From: Oscillospiraceae bacterium Zagget6 | GTDB taxonomy: Bacteria > Bacillota > Clostridia > Oscillospirales > Oscillospiraceae | DNA length: 64,000 nt | Direction of reading: 5' to 3' | Assembly (NCBI GenBank): GCA_001941075.1 | Contig: MSHH01000075.1 | Location: 24,158-88,157 of the forward strand | Shown here: one piece after another, positions 49,090 to 58,563 of the stretch | How the letters are laid out: every line of letters starts with the position of its first letter | How positions within the stretch are numbered: position 1 is the first letter of the stretch | Notes under the pieces: model-generated | What the model was told of the DNA's origin: nothing | Seen by the model: only the letters and a program-made list of their open reading frames with translations | Databases searched by the model: none | Translations under genes and position numbers: made by a program

Positions 49090-49180
49090 CACAGCCTGCG
49101 GACTTTTGGAAAAGAAACGAGGGATAGAGAGAAAAAGAGGATGATTTTACCGCGATTTTTCAAAACTGTCCAAAATCCTA

Positions 49181-49209
49181 TTGAAAATTCCGGCGGAGAC
49201 TGGTAAAAT
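49181..49209 (+). promoter_or_regulatory. Promoter of glgB
   Basis: TTGAAA (49181-49186), 17-base spacer, TAAAAT (49204-49209). Confidence 0.75.
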
Positions 49210-49287
49210 AACAAAAGAACACTCTGCGTTATCTTCTGTTTGCAGGTCGTCTTTCCCTGAACCCGTTACAACGAAAGGAGCTTTCCT

Positions 49288-51294
49288 ATGTACCGTATTC
49301 TCGAACTGAACCCCCAGCTGCAACCCTTTGAAGGGGACATTCAGCTGCGGATGGACAACTATTATCGCAAGAAAGACCAGCTTGTGGGCGATGGCCGCAC
49401 CCTGAATGAGTTCTCCAACGCCTATCTGTACTTCGGCTTCCACCACGTAGAGGACGGCTGGGTCTACCGGGAGTGGGCGCCCGGCGCGGATCAGCTCTAT
49501 CTGGAGGGCGATTTCAACGACTGGAACAAGACCAGCCACCCTCTGGAGAAGATCGACCCCTACTTTGGCACCTGGGAGATCAAGCTGCCGGAGGAGGCCC
49601 TCCACAACGCCAGCATGGTGAAAACCGTGGTAAAAAACGGCGACGCCCTCACCGAACACATCCCCCTCTACGCCCGGCGGGTGGTACAGGACGAGGCCAC
49701 CCTGCAATGGTGCTGCGAGGTCTGGGACGACCGGAAGCAGTTCCCCTGGACGGACTACGGGTTCCATCTGGACGCGCCCCTTTATATCTACGAGGCCCAC
49801 GTGGGCATGGCCCAGGAGGAGGAGCGGGTCGGCACCTACCGGGAGTTTGCGGACAAGACCCTGCCCCGCATCAAAAAGGCGGGCTATAACACCATCCAGC
49901 TGATGGCCATTATGGAGCACCCCTATTACGGCTCCTTCGGCTACCAGGTGTCCAACTTTTACGCCGCCTCCAGCTGGTTCGGCGTGCCGGAGGATTTGAA
50001 ATACCTGGTCAACAAGGCCCACTCCATGGGCCTGCGGGTGCTGCTGGATGTGGTCCACTCCCACGCCGTCAAGAACACCGCCGAGGGCATCAACCTCTTT
50101 GACGGCACCACCGAGCAGTTTTTCCACTCCGGCGAGCGGGGGGAGCATCCCGCCTGGGGGACCAAGTGCTTCAACTATGACCGCAACGAGGTGCTGCACT
50201 TCCTGCTGTCCAACCTGAAATTCTGGATGACGGAGTACCACTTCGACGGCTTCCGGTTCGACGGCGTCACCTCCATGCTCTACCTGGACCACGGCCTGGG
50301 CACCGACTTCAACTCCAACGACAAGTACTTCTCCATGAACACCGACACCCAGGCCATCACCTACCTCCAGCTGGCCAACGAGCTGATCCGGCAGGTGAAC
50401 CCCTACGCCGTCACCATCGCGGAGGATATGTCCGGTATGCCGGGGATGTGCCTGCCCATCCAGGACGGCGGACTTGGCTTCGACTACCGGCTGGGCATGG
50501 GCCTGCCGGATATGTGGATCAAGCTGGTGAAGGAGCAGTCCGACGACGCCTGGGACCTCCAGCAAATTTGGGGCTCCATGTGCCTGCGCCGCCCCGGTGA
50601 AAAGACCATCGCCTATGTGGAGAGCCACGACCAGGCTCTGGTGGGCGACAAGACCATGATCTTCCGGCTGGCGGACGCCGCCATGTACACCGACATGAAC
50701 AAGGACTGCCACACCCTGGTCATTGACCGGGCCATCGCCCTGCACAAGATGATCCGTCTGCTGACCATCGGCGGCGGCGGCGAGGGCTATCTGAACTTCA
50801 TGGGCAACGAGTTCGGCCACCCCGAGTGGATCGACTTCCCCCGGGAGGGCAACGGCTGGAGCTTCAAGTATTGCCGCCGCCAGTGGAGCCTGCTGGACAA
50901 CGGATTTTTGAAGTACCAGTGGCTGGGCGACTTTGACCGTGACATGGTCGCCGTCGCCAAGCGCTACCGCATCTTCGACCAGGGCATGGCCGACCTGAAA
51001 ACGGTCAACACAGCCGACCACGTGCTGGCGTTCGAGCGCAACAACCTGCTGTTCGTGTTCAACTTCCATCCCACCCAGTCTTTCACCGACTATATGATCC
51101 CCGTGTCCCAGCCCTACGACTACGAGGTGGTCCTTTGCAGTGACGACTGGAAATACGGCGGCCAGGGCCGCATCTACCACGAACGCTATTCCTCCCTCGT
51201 TCCCGGCGTGGGGGGCAGCAACCTGAAGCTGTACCTGCCCAGCCGTACCGCCGTGGTGCTGCGGCCTGTGCCTCAGCAGGAACCGGTGAACTGA
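49288..51294 (+). CDS. glgB: Glycogen branching enzyme (GH13, GBE1-like)
   Basis: A 668-residue 1,4-alpha-glucan branching enzyme. The CBM48 N-terminus has GWVYREWAPGADQLYLEGDFNDW; the GH13 barrel shows YIYEAHVGMA, LDVVHSHAV, the nucleophile D325 in GFRFDGVTSM, the glutamate in TIAEDMSGMPG and YVESHDQALVGDK. The eukaryotic-like sequence (GSFGYQVSNFYAASSWFG, NFMGNEFGHPEWIDFPREG) is close to GBE1 enzymes, as found in some gut Clostridia and Bacteroides. It makes alpha-1,6 branches in storage glycogen. No other glg gene is adjacent. GAAAGGAGC precedes the ATG. Confidence 0.93.
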   Translation: MYRILELNPQLQPFEGDIQLRMDNYYRKKDQLVGDGRTLNEFSNAYLYFGFHHVEDGWVYREWAPGADQLYLEGDFNDWNKTSHPLEKIDPYFGTWEIKLPEEALHNASMVKTVVKNGDALTEHIPLYARRVVQDEATLQWCCEVWDDRKQFPWTDYGFHLDAPLYIYEAHVGMAQEEERVGTYREFADKTLPRIKKAGYNTIQLMAIMEHPYYGSFGYQVSNFYAASSWFGVPEDLKYLVNKAHSMGLRVLLDVVHSHAVKNTAEGINLFDGTTEQFFHSGERGEHPAWGTKCFNYDRNEVLHFLLSNLKFWMTEYHFDGFRFDGVTSMLYLDHGLGTDFNSNDKYFSMNTDTQAITYLQLANELIRQVNPYAVTIAEDMSGMPGMCLPIQDGGLGFDYRLGMGLPDMWIKLVKEQSDDAWDLQQIWGSMCLRRPGEKTIAYVESHDQALVGDKTMIFRLADAAMYTDMNKDCHTLVIDRAIALHKMIRLLTIGGGGEGYLNFMGNEFGHPEWIDFPREGNGWSFKYCRRQWSLLDNGFLKYQWLGDFDRDMVAVAKRYRIFDQGMADLKTVNTADHVLAFERNNLLFVFNFHPTQSFTDYMIPVSQPYDYEVVLCSDDWKYGGQGRIYHERYSSLVPGVGGSNLKLYLPSRTAVVLRPVPQQEPVN

Positions 51295-51373
51295 GAAGTG
51301 AGCTAGTATGACCCAGCGCCGGAGGCGAATCCCTCTCCTCCGGCGCTTTTTTTGAAAAAACGAAAATTTGCTC

Positions 51374-51401
51374 TTGACATTTCCGCGTTTTGTGGTAAAC
51401 T
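51374..51401 (+). promoter_or_regulatory. Promoter of tRNA-Gly
   Basis: TTGACA (51374-51379), 16-base spacer, TAAACT (51396-51401); TATACT follows a few bases downstream as an alternative -10. Confidence 0.7.
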
Positions 51402-51413
51402 ATACTTCGTTGC

Positions 51414-51489
51414 GCGGGAGTAGCTCATCTGGTAGAGCGCCACCTTGCCAAGGTGGAGGTAGCGAGTTCGAGCCTCGTCTTCCGCTCCA
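51414..51489 (+). tRNA. tRNA-Gly (anticodon GCC)
   Basis: Acceptor GCGGGAG/CTTCCGC, D arm GCTCATCTGGTAGAGC, anticodon stem CCACC/GGTGG around loop TTGCCAA (anticodon GCC), T loop GAGTTCGAGCCTC, and an encoded CCA. It is followed by tandem repeats that copy its 3' end and its terminator. Confidence 0.96.
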
Positions 51490-51945
51490 ATCGAAAGGCC
51501 CACTTTGTTGGGCCTTTTTCTTTTGCCCGGTGGATGTAATCGAACTCGTTACCTCCACCCAAAATCCGCCGGCAGGCGGATTTTTGCAATCAGAGGTTCC
51601 CGGTTCCCGGAAAAGGCGCAAGACTTTTCCGGGACAGGGTTGCGAGTTCCGAGCCTCGTCTCCCGCTCCAATCGAAAGGCCCACTTTGTTGGGCCTTTTT
51701 CTTTTGCCCGGTGGATGTAATCGAACTCGATACCTCCACCCAAAATCCGCCGGTAGGCGGATTTTTGCAATCAGAGGTTCCCGGTTCCCGGAAAAGGCGC
51801 AAGACTTTTCCGGGACAGGGTTGCGAGTTCCGAGCCTCGTCTTCCGCTCCAATCGAAAGGCCCACTTTGTTGGGCCTTTTTCTTTTGCCCGGTGGATGTA
51901 ATCGAACTCGTTACCTCCACCAAAATCCGCCGGTAGGCGGATTTT
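51490..51945 (+). repeat. 181-bp tandem repeats derived from the tRNA-Gly 3' end and terminator
   Basis: The stretch beginning ATCGAAAGGCCCACTTTG occurs at 51490, 51671 and 51852, exactly 181 bases apart (the third unit is partial). Each full unit holds: the tRNA terminator GGCCC-ACTTTGTT-GGGCC-TTTTTC; an inverted copy of tRNA bases (GGTGGAGGTAACGAGTTCGA on the reverse strand); a hairpin AAAATCCGCC/GGCGGATTTT; a hairpin CCCGGAAAAG/CTTTTCCGGG; and a copy of the tRNA 3' half (GAGTTCCGAGCCTCGTC...CGCTCCA, with one extra C in the T loop). None of the copies is a full tRNA. Confidence 0.92.
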
Positions 51946-52349
51946 TTTCTATCTGGTTATTCCTTTGTACTAGCCTGTCTGTACTCCCGGCACAAACCCC
52001 TCCACCATGCTAACGCATGGTCCCCCTCCCCTTTTGCGACTCGCATGGCCTAAAGGCCATCGCTCCCTGCATTTGCGCTAAAAAGGAATTGGCCATTCGG
52101 CCAGCGCTTCACAGGGGCGGCAAGAGGGGCGGTCAGTGAACGAAACGTTCTTCCTTGTGGGGAACTGATACGATACCAGACAAAAGTGCTGCGTATAGGG
52201 GATAACCAGCTTTTTCTATTCCGCCTCTCCCCTCCCCTGCCTCCCCGAAATCCGCACCGTCAAAACGCACAAAAAAACTGCAAAATCCCCTTTTATTTTT
52301 GAATCCGCTAACCGTTTACGCAGGATTTTGACCGTTCGCGCAAAACCTA
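51946..52349. other. Gene-free stretch before the GLUG-protein gene
   Basis: About 400 bases with no supported ORF or RNA. ACCATGC-TAAC-GCATGGT near 52006-52023 is a small hairpin, and GGCC-TAAA-GGCC and GGCC-ATTC-GGCC are short palindromes. Nothing else is recognised. Confidence 0.5.
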
Positions 52350-52378
52350 TTGACCTTTTCCCTGAAAAAATGTTAAAT
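52350..52378 (+). promoter_or_regulatory. Promoter of the GLUG-protein gene
   Basis: TTGACC (52350-52355), 17-base spacer, TTAAAT (52373-52378). Confidence 0.65.
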
Positions 52379-52443
52379 TGCTTTTATGTTGAAATTAACC
52401 AAGGGGCTTTGCCCCACCCGTTCCATTCAAAGGAGGAATAGAA

Positions 52444-55400
52444 ATGTTGAAACGAACAGCGCGTCGGCTTCTGGCGTGGAGCGTAGTTTTCGCCATGCTG
52501 TTCAGCCTGACGGTCCAGCCCGCTGCGGCGGCGGACACGTCCGGCGACAGCAGCGCCGCAGCCTACAGCGTCCAGGCGGACGAGGACGCGGCGGACGAGA
52601 GCACCGAAGCGGAACCCGCTGAGGAAGAGGCGGAAACCGACCCCGCAGACGCGGACAGCGGCGAGGCCAACGAGAGCGCGGATGAATCTGCGGAAGAACC
52701 CGCCGACGAGAGCGGCGAAGAGGCCACACTCACCGTCAGCGCAGCGGCGGCCACCGTCTCCGAAGAGGAAGAAGAAGCCGAAACCACCGTGACGGCCAGC
52801 GCCTACGACGAACCCGCCACGGACAGCGACGGCGTCTATCAGATCTCCACCGCAAGCGAGCTGTTCTGGTTCGCGGAGCTGGTCAACAGCGGCACCGCCG
52901 ACGCTGACGCGGTCCTGACGGCGGACATCGACCTGGAGAGCGAAGAGTGGACGCCCATCGGCGACTACGATTCCGATGCCAGCCTGACCTACACCGGCAC
53001 CTTTGACGGCGGTGGGTTCACCGTTTCCGGGCTTTATATCGTCGTCGGCGCGAACTTAAGCAACTATGGTGGTCTGTTTGGGTACGTTGGCGACGGTGGC
53101 ACGGTGCAAAACCTCACTGTGGAAGGCAGCGTCACAGCCGTACGGTATGCGGCCGGCATTGCTGGCTATGTCAGCAGTGAAGGTGCGGTCAACAACTGCA
53201 CCAATAAGGCCAGCGTTACCGGCAACACCGGTTATGCGGGCGGCGTGGTCGGCTACTGCGAGGGCAACATTACCAGCTGTACCAACAGCGGCACGGTCAA
53301 AGGTTCTGATTATGTAGGCGGCGTAGTCGGCTATAGTGAAGGCGAGATGACCGACTGCGAAAACAGCGGTGGGGTCACTGGCTACAACTATTATGTAGGC
53401 GGCGTGGTTGGCTACTGCACTGCCGCAGTTTCTGACAGCAGCAACAGCGGCACAGTCAAAGGCGCTGTAGATGTAGGCGGTGTGGTCGGCTACTGCACCG
53501 GCGCAGGCGCGCTCACCAACTGCACCAACAGCGGCACGGTCACCGGTCAAGGGAACAATACAGGCGGTGTGGTCGGCTACTGCGATGGCGACATTTCCAA
53601 CTGTACCAACTGCGACAGCGGCACGGTTTCTAGTTCTCAGTACGTAGGCGGCGTAGTTGCCTATGCAACTGGCACGGTCTCAGACTGCTCCAACAGCGCT
53701 ACAGTCAGTGGCATCCAGTATGTGGGCGGTATCGTCGGTCTGATTGAAGCCGAGCTTTCTGACTGCGAAAACACCGGTGAAATCACTGCCAGTGGCTCTA
53801 ATGTGGGCGGCATAGCCGGGAAAACCAACAGCGAGATTTCCAACTGCACTAACAGCGGCGCGGTCACCGGCGCGGACCAAGTCGGTGGTGTGGTCGGTAA
53901 CAGTACCAGCGCTGTGACTGCCTGCACCAACGAGGGCGACGTGACCATCACCGGTTCCGGCAGCAGTTACTACGCGGGCGGCGTGGCCGGTTATATCGAC
54001 GGCGGCACTGTGACCGACTGTATCAACAATGGCGATGTGTCTGTCACCAGCAGCGCTTATGCGGGCGGCGTGGTCGGTTACAACACTGGCACGCTCATCG
54101 ACTGCACCAACAGCGGCACCGTCACCGGTCAAGGGAACTATGCGGGCGGCGTGGTCGGTTCCAATACCGGCAGCGTCTCCGGTTGCTCGAACTCTGGAGC
54201 GGTCAGCAACAGCAGCTCCCCTGTGGGCGGTGTGATTGGTTACAACACCGGCAGCGTCTCAGGCTGCTCGAACTCTGAAACGGTCACCGGCAGCAGTTTA
54301 GCGGGCGGCGTGGTTTGCCTTAACAGTAACAGTGGCACTGTCACCAACTGCTACAACACTGGCAGCATCTCCGGCAATTCCGCGCCTACGGGCGGCGTGG
54401 TCGGCAACGGCGGCACCATCACCAACTGCTACAACACCGGCAGCGTCTCCGGCACTGTCGCGGCCATTACGGGCGGTGTGGCTGGCGGTGGCACTGTTAC
54501 CAACTGCTACTACCTGGAAGGCACTTCCCAAAACAGCTACGGCACCAGCGTGACCGCCGACCAGCTGGCCAGCGGCGAGGTGGCCTATCTGCTCAACGAG
54601 AGCGTCTCCGGCGGCGACACCTGGTTCCAGAACCTGGACAACGGCAAGACCGTGGACGCTTCCCCCGTGCTGGACAGCACCCACGGCGCGGTGTACTATG
54701 GCTATACCTGCACTTCCACGACGGCCGGTTACAGCAACAGCCAGCTCTACGACACTACGGGGCACACCTATGACGACAACGGCTTCTGTACCAAGTGCGG
54801 CGCGTATGAACCTGCCGAGCAGAACAGCGACGGCTATTATGAAATCGACAACGCGGGCAAGCTGTTCTGGTTCGCGGCGCTGGTCAACGGCGACACCACC
54901 CAGGAGGATGTCACGGAGGCTGTGTCCGGCGCGAACGCCGTTTTGACGGCGGACATCGACCTGAGCGTCACCACCGACACCCACACCAGCACGAAATGGA
55001 CGCCCATTGGTAACTACAGCAGCAACAGCATCAGTTACACCGGCACCTTTGACGGCAGGGGCTACACCATTTCCGGACTGTACATCAACAACTCCAGCAG
55101 GTTTCAGGGCCTGTTTGGGTACGTCAGCAGCGGCGGCAGGGTGCAAAACGTCACCGTCAGCGGCAGAGTTTCCGGCACCAACAATGTAGGCGGCGTGGTC
55201 GGCTATAATGACTCTGGCACCGTCACTGGCTGCACAAGCAACGCCACGGTCACCAGCAGCAGCTTCTTTACGGGCGGCGTGGTCGGCAACAACTACGGCT
55301 CCATCACTAACTGCTACAGCACAGGCAGAGTCACCGGCGGCGGCAACAGTGCGGGCGGCGTGGCCGGTTACAACGGCGACACCGGCACCATCACCAACTG

Positions 55401-58400
55401 CTATAACACCGGTGCGGTCAGCAGCAGCAAAACCTATGCAGGCGGCGTGGCCGCTGCCAACAGCGGCACCATCGCCAACTGCTACAGCACAGGCGCGGTC
55501 AGCGGCAGCTCCTATGTGGGCGGCCTGCTTGGAAATAGTTACTCCGGCACCATCACCAACTGCTACTATCTGGACACCGTGGGCAGCGACAGTTATGCCA
55601 CCGCCAAGACTGCCGACGAGTTTGCCAGCGGCGAGGTGGCCTACCTGCTCAACGAGAGCGTCTCCGGCGGCGCCACCTGGTTCCAGACCATCGGCACAGA
55701 TGAAACCCCCGTGCTGGACAGCAGCCACGGCATGGTGTACTATGGCTATACCTGCACTTCCACGACGGCCGGTTACAGCAACAGCCAGCTCTACGACACT
55801 ACGGGGCACACCTATGACGACAACGGCTTCTGTACCAAGTGCGGTGCGTATGAACCCGCCGAGCTGAACAGCGATGGGTATTACGAAATCGACAACACGG
55901 GCAAGCTGTTCTGGTTCGCGGCGCTGGTCAACGGCGACACCACCCAGGAGAATGTCACGGAGGCGGTTTCCGGCGCGAACGCCATTTTGACCGCAGACAT
56001 CGACCTGAGCGGCAGAGAGTGGACGCCCATCGGGGACGGACAGTCGTACAGCAACAGCACTGATAATAGGCCGATGTATACCGGCACCTTTGACGGCGAC
56101 GGCTACACCATCTCCGGCCTGACCATCAGCAACGAACTGGTCGGTCAGGGCCTGTTCGGATTCATGAAAGGCGGCACCGTCAAGAATCTGACCCTTGCGG
56201 AAGTGAACGTGGAGGCCGGAAGCTACAGCGGCGCTGTGGTGGGCACCATTTATGGGGGCAGCATCAGCAACGTGGCCGTTATCAGCGGCAGCGTCACCAC
56301 GACCGGCGACCGCGCAGGCGGCCTTGCGGGTCGGGTGCGCACCTACTGCACGGTCAGCGGCTGTTACAACGCCGCCACCGTCACCGCAGGCGGAAGCTAT
56401 GCGGGCGGCATCTGCGGCGATCTCTGGAACGGCGGCACCATCACCAACTGCTACAACATCGGAACGGTCAGCGGCAGCTACAGCGTGGGCGGCATCACCG
56501 GGCTGATTTACAACGGCAGCGCGGCTATCACCAACTGCTACAGCATGGGGACCCTGTCCTCCAGCGGCACCGTGGGCGGCATTGTCGGCGAAGTGAGCGG
56601 CACCCACACCATCTCCAATAACTACTACCTGGACACCACCGCCGACACCGGCATTGCCTCCGGCGACGGTGAAGCCACCGCCAAGACCGCCAACGAGTTC
56701 GCCAGCGGCGAGGTGGCCTGGCTGCTCCAGAGCAGCCAGAACGAGCAGGTTTGGGGCCAGGCCCTGACCGGCGACGCCGAAGCGTACCCCGTCCTCACCG
56801 ACGAGGCCGCCAAGCTGGTGGTCAAGCTGGACTTCTACCTGGTGGAGGACAGCGAGGTCAGCGCAACGGCGTTCGACACCCGTTACACCAACTACGAGGC
56901 GACCCTGGCCAGCTACCCCAGCAGCGATGAGACCACCTACGTCTTCTACACTGCTGAGACTTGCGCGGACGAGGACGAAATCGACACCGCAGCGTACACC
57001 TACAGCGCGGACTGCAAGGTTTATGTGGCGACCAAGGCCGAGACCTTTACCGTCTGGTACGGCGAAACGGAGATCACCCTTGACGCGGACGAAACCTACG
57101 ACCTGACCCAGGCGTATGACGATGAATTGGGCTACGGCGTGCCGGAGGGCTACCTGTATGGCGGCACCTTTACGGACGAGGACTTTGCAGAGGTCATCGA
57201 CCCGGACACCTGCGGCAGCGGCGTGGAGTTCACCCCGGAGGCCGGGGAGACGTATTACGTCAAGCTGGTGGACGACAGCTACTTTATGCTCAAGTGCCTG
57301 CTGGCCTATGAGGGATATGTGCCGACCAACCTTTGGCTGGTGACGAATATCGACTCGAACGCCTACTGCGGGTACGGCTTTAACCTGATTTACGGCGAGG
57401 ACGACGAGGATGTCGTGGACATCGCTTCGGAGGATGCGGCCAAGCAGCTGTATCAGGAGCTGGAACTCAACGGCAAGGTGTATACCGGCACCGTGGACAT
57501 CTCCAACTTCACCGGCTTCTCCAGCGCCGACTACGATGAATCGGATGAGACGACGAACCTTGTCGGGTATTATGACCTGAGCGACAGCATGTCCGACCTG
57601 CTGGAAATGGGAGAGTTCACCGTGGTCCCGTTCTTCGTCACGCAGGACGGGGTCAAGGTCACCGGCGCGGTTGAGCGGACCATTAGCCTGACCGACACGG
57701 CGTCCTCGGTCAGCAAGATGTACAGCGTGAGCGACAAAACGGTTGCGTCTACCACGGAGGAATACGACGGAGAGGTGGACGACGAGGCGGCTGCCATTAT
57801 GCTGACTTCTTACCTCAACGTTTCTGCCACCGCGCTGATCACCAACATCGACGACGGCGAGGAACCCGCCACCTACACCATCACCAAGTACGACGGAGAC
57901 GCCGTCACCACCCAGGAGGTGGAGGAAGGGGCCACGGACGTGACCGTGGAGTACACCGATAAGGACGGCTATCTGTTCGCGGGCTGGTTCACGGATGAGG
58001 ACTACACCACGGCGGCTGATTTCAGCGAGATCACCGGCGATATGACGGTGTACGCCAAGTACGTGTCGGCGGATTATCTCCAGGTCAAGGCTTCCACCGT
58101 GTCCAGCAAGGGCGTGGTGAAGTCCATCCGCATGATCTCCGCCACGGACAGCAAGAATTACGCCGAGGTGGGCTTCGTGTACCAGTACGGGGACGTGGAA
58201 AGCTCCGTTGAGGTGACGAAATACTCCACCTCCATCAGCGGCAAGACCGCCAAAACCCTTTACGGCGGCAGCGTCGTGGCCGGTTCCAAGCTGATTTACG
58301 CTGATTTGAGCGTCTCCGGCATGGAGGCGGGAACGGCGGTCACCATCACCCCCTACTGGGTGACTCTGGACGGAACCACCGTCTATGGCACCGAGCGCAC

Positions 58401-58431
58401 CATCACTTACACCGGCAGCGGCATTGAATGA
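52444..58431 (+). CDS. Giant secreted GLUG-repeat surface protein
   Basis: A 1995-residue protein. The signal peptide (MLKRTARRLLAWSVVFAMLF...VQPAAAA, cleavage near residue 33) leads to a Glu/Asp/Ala-rich segment (40-115). Three modules begin with the same element (ISTASELFWFAELVN near 130, EIDNAGKLFWFAALVN near 797 and 1143) and carry GLUG repeats of type VGGVVGYN.G.VTNC.NSG, over 20 in the first module. The C-terminal third has YLFAGWFTDEDYTTAADF, an InlB B-repeat-like unit near 1845. No LPXTG or S-layer anchor is seen. A surface adhesin or matrix protein is likely. GAGGAATAGAA precedes the ATG. Confidence 0.88.
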   Translation: MLKRTARRLLAWSVVFAMLFSLTVQPAAAADTSGDSSAAAYSVQADEDAADESTEAEPAEEEAETDPADADSGEANESADESAEEPADESGEEATLTVSAAAATVSEEEEEAETTVTASAYDEPATDSDGVYQISTASELFWFAELVNSGTADADAVLTADIDLESEEWTPIGDYDSDASLTYTGTFDGGGFTVSGLYIVVGANLSNYGGLFGYVGDGGTVQNLTVEGSVTAVRYAAGIAGYVSSEGAVNNCTNKASVTGNTGYAGGVVGYCEGNITSCTNSGTVKGSDYVGGVVGYSEGEMTDCENSGGVTGYNYYVGGVVGYCTAAVSDSSNSGTVKGAVDVGGVVGYCTGAGALTNCTNSGTVTGQGNNTGGVVGYCDGDISNCTNCDSGTVSSSQYVGGVVAYATGTVSDCSNSATVSGIQYVGGIVGLIEAELSDCENTGEITASGSNVGGIAGKTNSEISNCTNSGAVTGADQVGGVVGNSTSAVTACTNEGDVTITGSGSSYYAGGVAGYIDGGTVTDCINNGDVSVTSSAYAGGVVGYNTGTLIDCTNSGTVTGQGNYAGGVVGSNTGSVSGCSNSGAVSNSSSPVGGVIGYNTGSVSGCSNSETVTGSSLAGGVVCLNSNSGTVTNCYNTGSISGNSAPTGGVVGNGGTITNCYNTGSVSGTVAAITGGVAGGGTVTNCYYLEGTSQNSYGTSVTADQLASGEVAYLLNESVSGGDTWFQNLDNGKTVDASPVLDSTHGAVYYGYTCTSTTAGYSNSQLYDTTGHTYDDNGFCTKCGAYEPAEQNSDGYYEIDNAGKLFWFAALVNGDTTQEDVTEAVSGANAVLTADIDLSVTTDTHTSTKWTPIGNYSSNSISYTGTFDGRGYTISGLYINNSSRFQGLFGYVSSGGRVQNVTVSGRVSGTNNVGGVVGYNDSGTVTGCTSNATVTSSSFFTGGVVGNNYGSITNCYSTGRVTGGGNSAGGVAGYNGDTGTITNCYNTGAVSSSKTYAGGVAAANSGTIANCYSTGAVSGSSYVGGLLGNSYSGTITNCYYLDTVGSDSYATAKTADEFASGEVAYLLNESVSGGATWFQTIGTDETPVLDSSHGMVYYGYTCTSTTAGYSNSQLYDTTGHTYDDNGFCTKCGAYEPAELNSDGYYEIDNTGKLFWFAALVNGDTTQENVTEAVSGANAILTADIDLSGREWTPIGDGQSYSNSTDNRPMYTGTFDGDGYTISGLTISNELVGQGLFGFMKGGTVKNLTLAEVNVEAGSYSGAVVGTIYGGSISNVAVISGSVTTTGDRAGGLAGRVRTYCTVSGCYNAATVTAGGSYAGGICGDLWNGGTITNCYNIGTVSGSYSVGGITGLIYNGSAAITNCYSMGTLSSSGTVGGIVGEVSGTHTISNNYYLDTTADTGIASGDGEATAKTANEFASGEVAWLLQSSQNEQVWGQALTGDAEAYPVLTDEAAKLVVKLDFYLVEDSEVSATAFDTRYTNYEATLASYPSSDETTYVFYTAETCADEDEIDTAAYTYSADCKVYVATKAETFTVWYGETEITLDADETYDLTQAYDDELGYGVPEGYLYGGTFTDEDFAEVIDPDTCGSGVEFTPEAGETYYVKLVDDSYFMLKCLLAYEGYVPTNLWLVTNIDSNAYCGYGFNLIYGEDDEDVVDIASEDAAKQLYQELELNGKVYTGTVDISNFTGFSSADYDESDETTNLVGYYDLSDSMSDLLEMGEFTVVPFFVTQDGVKVTGAVERTISLTDTASSVSKMYSVSDKTVASTTEEYDGEVDDEAAAIMLTSYLNVSATALITNIDDGEEPATYTITKYDGDAVTTQEVEEGATDVTVEYTDKDGYLFAGWFTDEDYTTAADFSEITGDMTVYAKYVSADYLQVKASTVSSKGVVKSIRMISATDSKNYAEVGFVYQYGDVESSVEVTKYSTSISGKTAKTLYGGSVVAGSKLIYADLSVSGMEAGTAVTITPYWVTLDGTTVYGTERTITYTGSGIE

Positions 58432-58502
58432 CCGCCGGTGAAGCGCGAAAGGACCGAACCTGAGCGCGTGGTCCTTCGCGCTTAGCACCAACCAAACGCA
58501 TA

Positions 58503-58542
58503 GCGCCCCCTGTGGCCTGACTGCCGCAGGGGGCGCGTTTTC
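58503..58542 (+). terminator. Terminator of the GLUG-protein gene
   Basis: GCGCCCCCTG / CAGGGGGCGC stem followed by GTTTTC; an earlier hairpin AAGCGCGAAAGGACC/GGTCCTTCGCGCTT lies at 58441-58483. Confidence 0.8.
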
Positions 58543-58563
58543 GTCGCGGGGAGACCCGGGTTA

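Noticed and set aside
49147-51180. 677-residue reverse ORF
   Set aside because: Antisense of glgB.
51490-51945. CRISPR array
   Set aside because: The 181-bp units are contiguous, with no unique spacers, and derive from the tRNA region; no cas genes are present.
51368-52013. Several 70-177-residue ORFs on both strands after tRNA-Gly
   Set aside because: They run through the tRNA and its 181-bp tandem repeats, contain terminators, and repeat the same peptide because the DNA repeats.
54298-58491. 1397-residue reverse ORF
   Set aside because: Antisense of the GLUG protein; the repeat structure and codon bias keep the frame open.
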